Shown here: piece by piece, positions 10,309 through 17,860 of the stretch
Layout of the letters: every line of letters starts with the position of its first letter
Numbering within the stretch: position 1 is the first letter of the stretch
NCBI GenBank assembly: GCA_009927815.1
Contig: RFMI01000065.1
Coordinates: 1 to 43,478 of the forward strand
DNA from: Betaproteobacteria bacterium
Lineage (GTDB): Bacteria; Pseudomonadota; Gammaproteobacteria; Burkholderiales; UBA3065
DNA length: 43,478 bases
Reading direction: 5' to 3'
Program-made: the position numbers and the translations under genes
The notes under the pieces: generated by a model
The model's database searches: none
Told to the model about the DNA's origin: nothing
The model's input: only the letters and a program-made list of their open reading frames with translations

Positions 10309-10737
10309 TCATTTCGGCACACCAGAGTCGTTGGACGGCGCGTTGCCACACGCCAACCCGTGGATGGCGATGAACATCGGCGCATGATGCCCATAGGCCG
10401 CGAGGAAGCTACGCTGGGTGGCGTAGGCTTCGCGTTCTTTGTCGATGGCAGCGCTGCAGTCGTTGCCAAAACGGCCCGACTCGCGTTGCAGGTAGTGCAC
10501 CAGTTCGTGCAGCAACACCGACGAGTCCATGGTGTCGTTGACCGGATCGAGCCGGTCGTCGAGGTAGATGCGCTGGCCGGGCGGCAACCAGCCGCGCACA
10601 TTGCAGGCGACGCCACCGCAGGCCTGCGCGACCAACCACGCGTGGCTCACCGGCTCGACCTCGGGCACGCTCGCCGGCGCCGGGTAGCCGCTCAGCTGCA
10701 CCGCCCAGGACATCAGCACCGCGACCAGTTCACCCAT
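10309..10737 (-). CDS. Small HExxH protein, possible metalloprotease-like
   Basis: A protein of 142 residues if started at ATG 10737 (MGELVAVLMSWAVQLSGYP). The clearest feature is LLHELVHYLQRESGRFGNDCSAAIDKEREAYATQ (quoted in parts: LLHELVHYLQ, then ESGRFGNDC, then KEREAYATQ), that is an HExxH zinc-ligand pattern followed about 20 residues later by a Glu-rich helix, as in minigluzincin-type peptidases. Three cysteines (ACGGVAC and FGNDC) might pair in an oxidising compartment, but no clear signal peptide is visible. It begins 17 bases after dnaQ and is probably co-transcribed with it. I do not recognise a characterised family member; peptidase activity is not shown. Confidence 0.65.
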   Translation of the reverse strand: MGELVAVLMSWAVQLSGYPAPASVPEVEPVSHAWLVAQACGGVACNVRGWLPPGQRIYLDDRLDPVNDTMDSSVLLHELVHYLQRESGRFGNDCSAAIDKEREAYATQRSFLAAYGHHAPMFIAIHGLACGNAPSNDSGVPK

Positions 10738-10754
10738 GCTGCCAGCCGCTGCGG

Positions 10755-11471
10755 TCAGTGTGTGGTGGCATCGAGCGGCTCCAGCACGGTCCACAGGGCG
10801 GGCGCCTTGCCGGCCATTCCCGCCAGCATGGCAGCGTGTGCCGCCAGTTCGTCGGCGGTGGGTGGCAATACATAGAGGTCGAGGCCCAGAAGGCCGCTAT
10901 CGCCGTCGTCGCCCGATCGATGCGCCTCACCGGGGGTCGGCATGGCCAGCGACTCCTGCCCTCGCGTCATCGCCAAATAGACGCCGGCCAGCAGCTCTGC
11001 ATCCAGCAGCGCGCCGTGCAGTTGGCGACCGCTGTTGTCGACGGCGTAGCGCTCGCACAGGGCGTCAAGGTTGTTGCGCTTGCCAGGATGCAGCTCGCGA
11101 GCCATCGCCAAGGTATCGAGCACATCGTCCAGCACTGCCGACGAGTCTGGATGCGCCACGCGGTCGAACTCGACCCGCAAGAAACCGACGTCGAAGGCCG
11201 CGTTGTGAATGATCAGCTGGGCGCCGCGCAAAAAGTCGACCAGCTCGTCGGCAATGTCAGCAAACAAGGGTTTGTCAGCGAGGAAGGCCTCGTCGAGTCC
11301 GTGCACGCGCAGCGCCCCCTCGTCGACCGAACGCTGCGGGTTGATGTAGCGGTGGAAATGGCGACCGGAGAGTCGACGGTCGAGCAGCTCGACCGCAGCG
11401 ACTTCGACGATGCGATGGCCCTGACCGACCTCGAGGCCGGTGGTCTCGGTGTCGAGCACGATCTGCCTCAT
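10755..11471 (-). CDS. dnaQ: DNA polymerase III epsilon subunit, 3'-5' proofreading exonuclease
   Basis: Epsilon is the proofreading subunit of the replicative polymerase core. The 238-residue protein shows Exo[24 protein letters not shown], where the DxE metal ligands lie near residues 7-9, Exo[16 protein letters not shown] and Exo[18 protein letters not shown] with the catalytic His-Asp. Its ATG overlaps the stop of rnhA by the four bases ATGA (11468-11471), implying translational coupling. The rnhA-dnaQ pairing is classical in proteobacteria, although in E. coli the two are divergent and here they run in the same direction. Confidence 0.95.
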   Translation of the reverse strand: MRQIVLDTETTGLEVGQGHRIVEVAAVELLDRRLSGRHFHRYINPQRSVDEGALRVHGLDEAFLADKPLFADIADELVDFLRGAQLIIHNAAFDVGFLRVEFDRVAHPDSSAVLDDVLDTLAMARELHPGKRNNLDALCERYAVDNSGRQLHGALLDAELLAGVYLAMTRGQESLAMPTPGEAHRSGDDGDSGLLGLDLYVLPPTADELAAHAAMLAGMAGKAPALWTVLEPLDATTH

Positions 11472-11944
11472 GCCACACCGTGCCCGGCCAGGACACTGTC
11501 GACGCCGCGATTGGCCAGTGCATCAGCACGCTCGTTGCCATCGTGGCCGTTGTGTCCGCGCACCCAAATCCACTCGATGCGGTGTCGTGCAGCAGCAGCA
11601 TCGAGGGTCTGCCAGAGGTCGGCATTCTTCACCGCGGCACCGGCTGAGGTGCGCCAGTTCTTGCGCTTCCAGCCGGCGATCCACTCGGTCATGCCCTTTT
11701 GCACATACTGCGAGTCGGTGTGGACGCGCACCTGGCAGGGCTTGGTCAGCGCGCCCAGCGCCTCGATCACCGCCTGCAACTCCATACGGTTGTTGGTGGT
11801 GTCCAAGGCACCGCCATGCAGTTCTTTTTCGCGCTCGCCAAAGCGCAGCCAAACCCCCCAACCGCCCGGTCCGGGATTGCCTTTGCAGGCCCCGTCGGTG
11901 AAGGCGTCGACCCAGACCGGCGAGTCGGAACTGGGGCCGCTCAC
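11468..11944 (-). CDS. rnhA: Ribonuclease HI
   Basis: RNase HI cuts the RNA strand of RNA:DNA hybrids. The frame is open far upstream, but the GTG at 11944 is the likely start: it is preceded by GGGGAGG, overlaps the stop of the upstream methyltransferase gene as GTGA, and yields the normal 158 residues. The catalytic set is visible: Asp in [19 protein letters not shown], Glu in [13 protein letters not shown], Asp in [16 protein letters not shown], and His/Asp in [19 protein letters not shown]. Its stop overlaps the dnaQ start by four bases. Confidence 0.95.
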   Translation of the reverse strand: MSGPSSDSPVWVDAFTDGACKGNPGPGGWGVWLRFGEREKELHGGALDTTNNRMELQAVIEALGALTKPCQVRVHTDSQYVQKGMTEWIAGWKRKNWRTSAGAAVKNADLWQTLDAAAARHRIEWIWVRGHNGHDGNERADALANRGVDSVLAGHGVA

Positions 11945-12663
11945 CCCGCCTCCCCGTCGCCCACGCGCTGTTGATTGCGGCCGGTGGCCACCAGGACCGG
12001 CTTGGCGAAACTCCGCCGCAGCGGCTGGCCCTGCAGCACGCGAAGTCCGCGCACACGTTTGACCGCCTGCAACAGATAGACGCCGCCGGCCATCGGCCAC
12101 CAGCGGTCGCCGGCCTTCTCCATGAAGGCCCAGCGGTTCAAAGCCAGCGGGCTCTGCAAGGGCGGCGTGTAAGCGGTATAGCGCCCGCCAGTGGTCTCGA
12201 GATCGAGTAGCTGCAGCCAGTCATGCAAACGCGGCACGGCGATGTAGCGCCCGCCCCAGGGGTAACCGCGACCGAGAAAATGCTGCAATCCCCACAGGCT
12301 GAACGGGTTGAAGCCCAAGATGATGAGTCGCCCCTCGGGCATCAGCACGCGATTGGCCTCGCGCAGCACAGCGTGCGGGTTGCCCGAGAATTCGAGGACG
12401 TGCGGCAGCAGCAGCAAGTCGATGCTGCGATCAGCGAACGGCAACTGATCGGGGCGCGCCCGCACTTCACCGCCTTCAGGTCCTACGACGGCGCGCTTCT
12501 GGATGCGGCTTTCGCGCAGCAGATCGAACTCCGGCAAGCCCAGTTGCACGGCGTGGTAGCCAAACACGTCGTGCACCACCGGGTCGAGCAGCGCCCGCTC
12601 CTGTTCGAGCAGATGCTGCCCCAGCGGGCTGTCCCACCACTGTGACGCATGGCTCATCGGCAT
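11941..12663 (-). CDS. YafS-like class I SAM methyltransferase-fold protein
   Basis: About 240 residues, similar in pattern and position to E. coli YafS, which also lies between gloB and rnhA. Recognisable parts are [21 protein letters not shown] and [21 protein letters not shown], the motif IV to post-motif region of Methyltransf_11 proteins. The usual Gly-rich SAM-binding motif I (GxGxG) is not evident; the corresponding N-terminal region reads [15 protein letters not shown]. Catalytic function is therefore uncertain and the substrate is unknown. Start is ATG 12663 or ATG 12657 (MSHASQWW). The stop overlaps rnhA by GTGA. It is divergent from gloB with only 17-23 bases between start codons. 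Confidence 0.8.
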   Translation of the reverse strand: MPMSHASQWWDSPLGQHLLEQERALLDPVVHDVFGYHAVQLGLPEFDLLRESRIQKRAVVGPEGGEVRARPDQLPFADRSIDLLLLPHVLEFSGNPHAVLREANRVLMPEGRLIILGFNPFSLWGLQHFLGRGYPWGGRYIAVPRLHDWLQLLDLETTGGRYTAYTPPLQSPLALNRWAFMEKAGDRWWPMAGGVYLLQAVKRVRGLRVLQGQPLRRSFAKPVLVATGRNQQRVGDGEAG

Positions 12664-12680
12664 CCGCTACTCTCCCACCC

Positions 12681-13445
12681 ATGATCAACGTGCACGCCAT
12701 ACCCGCTTTCGAAGACAACTACCTCTGGCTGATTCATGACAATCGCCACGCCGTGGTGGTTGATCCTGGCGATGCCACGCCGGTGCTGGGTGCCCTTGCG
12801 ACGCGGCAGCTGCAGCTCGTGGCGATTCTGGTCACGCACAGCCACGCCGACCATATCGGCGGCATCGAGGCGCTGCTGCGCCACGCCGCGGTGCCGGTGT
12901 ATGGCCCGGCACGCGAACCGGTTCCCGGACTCACCCATGCCGTCGGCGATGGCAGCGTCGTACAAATACCCGCGCTCGGGCTCGCGCTGGAGGTGCTGGA
13001 TGTGCCGGGGCATACCAAAGGTCATGTAGCCTATTATGGACACAAGCGGCTGTTTTGCGGCGACACGCTGTTCGCCGCTGGCTGCGGGCGCATCGACCAG
13101 CCACCTGCCGTGATGTACGCCTCGCTCGAACGCTTGGCGGCACTGCCCGGCGACACACTGGTGTACTGCACGCACGAGTACACCGCTGCAAACATCCGCT
13201 TCGCGCTGACGGTGGACGGGGACAATCCCGCTTTGCGTGAGCGCGCATCAACCGTTGCCGAATTGCGCGCCGGTGGACACATCACACTGCCCTCAACCAT
13301 TGCCCTGGAGCGCGCGACCAACCCCTTTTTGCGGTGCCGCGAACCGGCGTTGCAGCGTGCGGCGGCCGACCCAGACGCTAAGGACATGGACCCAGTGGCT
13401 GTATTTGCCATGCTGCGAAACTTGAAAAATCGTTTTAACGGCTGA
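12681..13445 (+). CDS. gloB: Hydroxyacylglutathione hydrolase (glyoxalase II)
   Basis: GloB hydrolyses S-D-lactoylglutathione to D-lactate and glutathione, completing methylglyoxal detoxification in the cytoplasm. ATG 12681 gives MINVHAIPAFEDNYLWLIHD, the family start, and 254 residues. The metallo-beta-lactamase metal site is present as VTHSHADHIGGIEALL, with later ligands in VPGHTKGHVAYY, FCGDTLFAAGCGRI and YCTHEYTAANIRFAL. The C-terminal HAGH domain ends with NPFLRCREP and VFAMLRNLKNRFNG. No clear ribosome-binding site is seen; the leader is very short because the divergent methyltransferase starts just upstream. Confidence 0.95.
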   Translation: MINVHAIPAFEDNYLWLIHDNRHAVVVDPGDATPVLGALATRQLQLVAILVTHSHADHIGGIEALLRHAAVPVYGPAREPVPGLTHAVGDGSVVQIPALGLALEVLDVPGHTKGHVAYYGHKRLFCGDTLFAAGCGRIDQPPAVMYASLERLAALPGDTLVYCTHEYTAANIRFALTVDGDNPALRERASTVAELRAGGHITLPSTIALERATNPFLRCREPALQRAAADPDAKDMDPVAVFAMLRNLKNRFNG

Positions 13446-13474
13446 TTTGCTGGATTTGTTTAAACGCGTACACG

Positions 13475-13493
13475 TGTGCAAATCAATGTGCAA
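13475..13493. repeat. Pair of direct TGTGCAA repeats upstream of the winged-helix gene
   Basis: TGTGCAA occurs at 13475-13481 and again at 13487-13493, twelve bases apart, next to the palindrome ACACGTGT (13470-13477). The region is upstream of the regulator gene at 13536 and AT-richer than its surroundings. Spacing near one helical turn is compatible with a protein-binding site, but this is only a pattern. Confidence 0.3.
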
Positions 13494-13535
13494 TAGGAGT
13501 ACAGTCTTAGATTGATTCTTAATTCGGATAGCGCC

Positions 13536-13916
13536 ATGGAACATAACGCCTACGTGCGTTTCCTCAGCCTAATGCGGGCAATTTACAAGGACGACGTCGA
13601 TGCACTACGCGTCGATGATCTTTTGGCCTATCTCTACGAACTGGCACAGGCCGGTCGTCATCCGAACATGACTGAATTGGTTCGCCAAGATAGCTTCGGC
13701 ACCTTGCAAACCCTGACCAAGTATTTGCGGCAGATGGAACGAGACAAGCTGGTGACACTCGCTCCGGGCGACGATCGGCGGGCTAACGTCGTGCGGCTGA
13801 CCGAGACCGGCTGCGACCGCCTGCGACAACGTGAAATGCTGCTGCTTGGCTCGGCGATGCCCAAGGCCAGTCTGATCCGACGGCTTAAACGTCTGACGAT
13901 CCACCGCCGCCTCTGA
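13536..13916 (+). CDS. MarR-like winged-helix transcription regulator
   Basis: Small basic protein of 126 residues from ATG 13536. A helical N-terminus (YVRFLSLMRAIYKDDVDALRVDDLLAYLYE) is followed by a winged helix-turn-helix at about residues 45-100: NMTELVRQDSFGTLQTLTKYL, then RQMERDKLVTLAPGDDRRANVVRLTETG, which has the MarR-type DDRR wing. The C-terminus is basic (ASLIRRLKRLTIHRRL). No close named family is recognised. Its 3' end overlaps the convergent membrane-protein gene by 32 bases. It may regulate itself or that neighbour; the local base composition is less GC-rich than the flanking genes. Confidence 0.72.
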   Translation: MEHNAYVRFLSLMRAIYKDDVDALRVDDLLAYLYELAQAGRHPNMTELVRQDSFGTLQTLTKYLRQMERDKLVTLAPGDDRRANVVRLTETGCDRLRQREMLLLGSAMPKASLIRRLKRLTIHRRL

Positions 13917-14463
13917 GGTGCCGCTGCAAGCGCCAGACCAGGGCTACGCCAAGAATCAAGATCATCGAACCGGCGACATCGGCGGTCAGCCCAACCAGCA
14001 GGTCGGAGATCTGAGGGGTTTGTCCCTGAACAAAGCCTGCGACCGCGGCACGCCCAGCAGTCCCTAGCAGACCTTGAACTAATACCAGAGCAACCAAAGC
14101 CTGCATCGACAGGTTGAGAAGATGGTTGTCGAGGTGCAATACGCTACGCAGCACGCGCAAGGACAGCAGGGGCGCGAACGCCGTCACCATCGCCTGCAAG
14201 AGGCCACTTGCGTCGAGCGCACAGCGAGCATCGTCAGACACCACGATCAGAGTGCCCAGGAAGACCCCCAGCACGCCAAGCTTGTCGAACAGGAGCACAG
14301 CCAGAGTCTCCACTCCCGCCGGCAACCGCGGCACATCAAAGCCCGGAGGCAGCCACTCCAGAATGTGTACTTCCACGCCAACCAGCAGTCTCAGCCCGAG
14401 TATCACGCCAATAAGAGCCAAAATCGCGGCCAACACATCACTCCAGATATACAACAAGCCCAA
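13885..14463 (-). CDS. Hypothetical integral membrane protein
   Basis: Up to 192 residues with about four hydrophobic segments: ILALIGVILGLRLLVGV, LGVLGVFLGTLIVV, ALVALVLVQGLLGTA and VAGSMILILGVALVW, ending in a Gly-rich basic tail. I do not recognise the family. The start is unsure because no in-frame ATG exists near the N-terminus: TTG 14463 or 14457, or GTG 14436, which has GGAG four bases upstream. It is convergent with and overlaps the winged-helix gene, and a dyad (14483-14499) lies just upstream. The region from 13900 to 14540 looks more AT-rich than the housekeeping genes on either side. Confidence 0.6.
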   Translation of the reverse strand: MGLLYIWSDVLAAILALIGVILGLRLLVGVEVHILEWLPPGFDVPRLPAGVETLAVLLFDKLGVLGVFLGTLIVVSDDARCALDASGLLQAMVTAFAPLLSLRVLRSVLHLDNHLLNLSMQALVALVLVQGLLGTAGRAAVAGFVQGQTPQISDLLVGLTADVAGSMILILGVALVWRLQRHLRGGGGSSDV

Positions 14464-14482
14464 TATTGAGCGGACGGGTTGA

Positions 14483-14499
14483 GATTATTACCAATAATC
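14483..14499. promoter_or_regulatory. Perfect 7-bp inverted repeat upstream of membrane-protein gene (possible operator)
   Basis: GATTATT, ACC, AATAATC is a perfect dyad with seven-base arms, 20 bases upstream of the TTG at 14463. Its AT-rich form and length resemble operators for small winged-helix repressors, and such a regulator is encoded next door. Binding is not shown. Confidence 0.35.
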
Positions 14500-14542
14500 G
14501 TCCATAACCTCTGTACAGATTTGTTTAGTTTTTATTTCATAG

Positions 14543-14573
14543 AAAAAAGCCCGCTCAAGGCGGGCTTTTTAAA
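14543..14573 (-). terminator. Rho-independent terminator ending the serine-cycle cluster
   Basis: On the minus strand, AGCCCGC, a five-base loop and GCGGGCT are followed by a run of six T. It lies 34 bases after the mclA stop. The A/T flanks on both sides mean it may also stop plus-strand transcripts. Confidence 0.9.
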
Positions 14574-14607
14574 GTGGGCTTATGAGCGCCCACCTGGCGA
14601 TGCGAGG

Positions 14608-15582
14608 TCAAGCAGCTGCGATCTGGTCCGCCTTGGCGATTAGGGCCTCGGCCATGCGAATCGAGGCGATGTCGATCAAGCGACCGTCCAGCGAGACGGC
14701 GCCCTTGCCTTCCTTGGCGGCCTGCGCCATGGCTTCGATGATGCGACGCGCCTTGGTGACTTCGGCAGCCGACGGCGTGTAGACCTGATTGGCCAGTTCG
14801 ATCTGGCTGGGGTGAATCGCCCACTTGCCTTCGTAACCGAGTACCGCACAGCGGTTGGCGGCCGAAATGTAACCGTCCGGATCGTTGAAGTCGCCGAACG
14901 GGCCGTCGATCGGGCGCAAACCATAGGCGCGGCAAGCGACCATCATGCGGGTCTGTGCGGCGTGCCAGGGGTCGGTCCAGAAGGCGTCGCGGTTGCCCTG
15001 CTCGTCCTTGTCGGTCAGCACCACGCTGTCCTTGTTGACGCCACCGATGACGGTGGTGCGGGCGCGAGTCGAGGCGGCGTAGTCTGCGACACCGAAGCTC
15101 ATGGCTTCGAGACGCTTGCTCGACTGCGCAATCGCTTCGACGTTGGCCATACCGAGCGCGGTCTCGATCAGCACTTCAAAGCCGATGCGCTTGGTGCGCT
15201 TCTTGGCGGTCTCGATCTGGGTGACCATCATGTCGATGGCGTAGACGTCCTGCGGCACCCCAACCTTGGGGATGAGGATCATGTCCAGACGCGGACAGGC
15301 TTCGACGATGTCAACCACGTCGCGGTACATGTAGTGGGTGTCCAGGCCATTGATGCGAACCATCATGGTCTTGCTGCCCCAGTCGATGTCGTTCAGGCCT
15401 TGGATAATGTTTTTCCGGGCCTGCTCCTTATCGTCCGGCGCAACGGCGTCCTCGCAATCGAGGAACACCACGTCGGCCTTGCTGGCAGCGGCCTTCTCGA
15501 ACATCGACGGGTTGGAGCCGGGCACGGCCAGTTCCGAACGGTGCAGGCGCGGCGTGGCCTGCTCAACAGCGTAAAAACTCAT
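14608..15582 (-). CDS. mclA: L-malyl-CoA lyase of the serine cycle
   Basis: Splits L-malyl-CoA into glyoxylate and acetyl-CoA, the last step of the serine cycle, with Mg2+. ATG 15582 (MSFYAVEQATPRLHRSELAVPG) is preceded by GGGAGAGG and gives 324 residues, the usual length. HpcH/HpaI (CitE-like) features are VVFLDCEDAVAPDDKEQARKN is seen in pieces: the metal-ligand region LDCEDAVAPDDK, MMVRINGLDTHYMYRDVVDI with the CoA-facing Arg, IGFEVLIETALGMANVEAI with catalytic Glu, SFGVADYAAST, and KWAIHPSQIELANQVYTP. The sequence is strikingly like MclA of Methylorubrum as I recall it. A strong hairpin separates it from mtkB, so it may have its own promoter. Confidence 0.95.
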   Translation of the reverse strand: MSFYAVEQATPRLHRSELAVPGSNPSMFEKAAASKADVVFLDCEDAVAPDDKEQARKNIIQGLNDIDWGSKTMMVRINGLDTHYMYRDVVDIVEACPRLDMILIPKVGVPQDVYAIDMMVTQIETAKKRTKRIGFEVLIETALGMANVEAIAQSSKRLEAMSFGVADYAASTRARTTVIGGVNKDSVVLTDKDEQGNRDAFWTDPWHAAQTRMMVACRAYGLRPIDGPFGDFNDPDGYISAANRCAVLGYEGKWAIHPSQIELANQVYTPSAAEVTKARRIIEAMAQAAKEGKGAVSLDGRLIDIASIRMAEALIAKADQIAAA

Positions 15583-15640
15583 CTCACCTCTCCCTGACAA
15601 AACACCGGCCCGGCGGGCGCGGCGATGTAGCACTGATATA

Positions 15641-15669
15641 AAAAGAACAGGGGGCCATGGCCCCCTGTT
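15641..15669 (-). terminator. Strong palindromic hairpin between mtkB and mclA
   Basis: Positions 15646-15669 form a perfect 24-bp palindrome centred on CCATGG, with GC-rich arms (AACAGGGGGCCA and its complement). On the minus strand it is followed by TTCTTTTT. It starts 7 bases after the mtkB stop. This has the form of an intrinsic terminator, perhaps partial, that lowers or uncouples mclA transcription. It could also stabilise the 3' end of the upstream mRNA. Confidence 0.8.
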
Positions 15670-15675
15670 TGCCGA

Positions 15676-16569
15676 TTAGGCAGCCTTGCGCTTGAGCGCT
15701 TCCAGCACAGTCTTGCCGAAGTCATTGGCACTGGGGGCGACCAGCAGACCGAAAGACTTCATGATCTCCGACTTTTCGGCAGCCGAGTCGCCGGTTGCCG
15801 AGATGATGGCGCCGGCGTGGCCCATGCGACGGCCCTTAGGCGCCGTCAGACCGGCCACGTAGCCGACCACCGGCTTGCTCATGTTCTTGCTGACCCACTC
15901 GGCGGCTTCGGCTTCTTGCGGCCCGCCGATTTCGCCGATCATGATCACGGCCTCGGTCTCGGGGTCGTTCTCGAAGCGGACCAGGTGATCAAGGAAGCTT
16001 GAGCCGTTGATCGGGTCACCGCCGATGCCCACCGAGGTGGTCACGCCGAGACCGACGTCGCGCAGCTGCTCGGCGGCTTCGTAACCCAGTGTGCCCGAAC
16101 GCGACACGATGCCGATGGTGCCACGCTTGTAGATGTGCCCCGGCATGATGCCCAACATAGCCTTGCCAGCCGAGATGATGCCGGCGCAGTTGGGGCCGAC
16201 GATGGTGGTGCGCTTGTCCTTCGGATAGCGCATCAGGTAGCGCTTGACGCGCATCATGTCCTGAGCCGGGATGCCATCGGTGATGATGCACACCAAGTCG
16301 AGGCCAGCGTCGGCGGCTTCCATCAGCGCGTCAGCAGCAAACGGCGGCGGCACGAAGGCCAGGCTGGCGCGGGCGCCGGTGGCGTCCACCGCGGCCTTGA
16401 CGGTGTTGAACACCGGGCGGTCGAGGTGCTTTTGGCCGCCCTTGCCCGGGGTCACGCCGCCGACCACGTTGGTGCCGTACTCGATCATTTCCTTCGCGTG
16501 GAAGGTTGCCTTGTCGCCGGTGAAGCCCTGCACGATCACCGGGGTCTTTTCGTCAATCAGAATGCTCAT
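15676..16569 (-). CDS. mtkB: Malate-CoA ligase (malate thiokinase) alpha subunit
   Basis: With MtkA it forms L-malyl-CoA from malate, CoA and ATP. ATG 16569 (MSILIDEKTPVIVQGFTG) follows an AAGGA site and gives 297 residues. The fold matches the CoA-binding subunit of the succinyl-CoA synthetase superfamily: GFTGDKATFHAKEMIEYGT, VVGGVTPGKGGQKHLDRPVFN, GPNCAGIISAGKAMLGIMPG, IGIVSRSGTLGYEAAEQLR, and the phosphorylated His in RRMGHAGAIIS. Distinguishing it from SucD relies on gene context and the close resemblance to methylotroph MtkB. It starts 26 bases after mtkA. Confidence 0.93.
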   Translation of the reverse strand: MSILIDEKTPVIVQGFTGDKATFHAKEMIEYGTNVVGGVTPGKGGQKHLDRPVFNTVKAAVDATGARASLAFVPPPFAADALMEAADAGLDLVCIITDGIPAQDMMRVKRYLMRYPKDKRTTIVGPNCAGIISAGKAMLGIMPGHIYKRGTIGIVSRSGTLGYEAAEQLRDVGLGVTTSVGIGGDPINGSSFLDHLVRFENDPETEAVIMIGEIGGPQEAEAAEWVSKNMSKPVVGYVAGLTAPKGRRMGHAGAIISATGDSAAEKSEIMKSFGLLVAPSANDFGKTVLEALKRKAA

Positions 16570-16595
16570 GGTTGGGTGTCCTTGGTGTCCGGTGA

Positions 16596-17774
16596 TCACA
16601 TACCGTGCTTGGCACGGTGCTCTTTGGCGGCTGCGACCGACTTCTCGCAGGCCTCGAGCAGCGTTTCGGCGCTGATGATCGGCAAGCCGGAGTTCTCAAT
16701 GATCTTGCGACCTTCGATGTAGTTGGTGCCGACCAGACGCACAATCAACGGGACGCGCAGGCCTTTGGCTGCCGCCACCACGCCTTCAGCAATCCAGTCG
16801 CAGCGGTTGATCCCAGCAAAAATGTTAACGAGGATGGCCGACACGTTCGGGTCCGACAGCACCAGCTTGAACGCCACCGCCACGCGCTCGGGGCTGGCGC
16901 CACCGCCAACGTCGAGGAAGTTTGCGGGCTCGCCACCGGCGTACTTAATGGTGTCCATGGTGGCCATGGCCAGACCGGCGCCGTTGATGATGCAACCAAT
17001 GTCGCCATCAAGGCCGACGTAGTTGAGGTTGTGCTGGCTGGCTTCGGCCTCGCGCGGATCTTCCTGGGCCAGGTCACGCATCTCGGCGATATCCGGCAGG
17101 CGGAACATCGCGTTGTCGTCAAAGCTCATTTTGGCGTCGAGCGCGATCACGCGGTCGTCTTTGGTGACCACCAGCGGGTTGATCTCGAGCATGGTCGCGT
17201 CCTTGTCACGGAAGGCGCGGTAGCAGCCCATGATGATCGACGTGGCGCGGCTCACCTGCTTGATGTTGAGACCCATGCCAAAGGCAATCTCACGCGCTTG
17301 GAACGGCTGCAAGCCCACGGCCGGCTCGACGATCACCTGCAGAATCTTCTCGGGTGCGGTCTGCGCGAGCTCCTCAATCTCCATGCCCCCCTCAGCCGAG
17401 GCGATCACGCGGATGCGTTCGGCCTTGCGGTCGAGCACGAAGCCCAGGTACAGCTCCTTCTCGAAGGCTTCGGCGACCTCGATGTAGACGCGCTCGCAGA
17501 GCTTGCCTTCAGGGCCGGTCTGGTGCGTCACCAGACGCTTGCCGATCATGCCGGCAGCGGCCTCCTGAACATCGTGGTAGGTCTTGCACAGCTTCACGCC
17601 GCCAGCCTTGCCGCGGGCGCCCGAATGGATCTGCGCCTTGACGGCCCAGTGCCAGCCACCCAGCTCGGTGGCGGCAAATGCCGCTTGTTCCGGCGTGTAG
17701 GCGACACGGCCGGGCTGAATGGCTACTCCGTACTTCGACAGCACATCCTTGGCTTGATACTCGTGGATATCCAC
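16596..17774 (-). CDS. mtkA: Malate-CoA ligase (malate thiokinase) beta subunit
   Basis: ATP-grasp subunit of malate thiokinase. The start codon is GTG at 17774, preceded by AAGGAGAG, and the protein begins [18 protein letters not shown]; 392 residues. Visible are the ATP-grasp region ([40 protein letters not shown]), the metal-binding [20 protein letters not shown], the CoA-ligase part [20 protein letters not shown] then [15 protein letters not shown], and [36 protein letters not shown] and [19 protein letters not shown] match methylotroph MtkA better than SucC. It lies 86 bases after fhs. Confidence 0.94.
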   Translation of the reverse strand: MDIHEYQAKDVLSKYGVAIQPGRVAYTPEQAAFAATELGGWHWAVKAQIHSGARGKAGGVKLCKTYHDVQEAAAGMIGKRLVTHQTGPEGKLCERVYIEVAEAFEKELYLGFVLDRKAERIRVIASAEGGMEIEELAQTAPEKILQVIVEPAVGLQPFQAREIAFGMGLNIKQVSRATSIIMGCYRAFRDKDATMLEINPLVVTKDDRVIALDAKMSFDDNAMFRLPDIAEMRDLAQEDPREAEASQHNLNYVGLDGDIGCIINGAGLAMATMDTIKYAGGEPANFLDVGGGASPERVAVAFKLVLSDPNVSAILVNIFAGINRCDWIAEGVVAAAKGLRVPLIVRLVGTNYIEGRKIIENSGLPIISAETLLEACEKSVAAAKEHRAKHGM

Positions 17775-17860
17775 AGCTTCTCTCCTTCAGTCTGGAAAAC
17801 GGTGGGGCCGCGGCGCCCGCGTCTTGGCACGGGCTTGCTCGGGCCGGGTCACAACAACGG

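Noticed and set aside
15676-17774. Succinyl-CoA synthetase (sucCD) as identity of the ligase pair
   Set aside because: Sequence detail and the serine-cycle setting next to mclA fit malate thiokinase (mtkAB) better; no other TCA genes are near.
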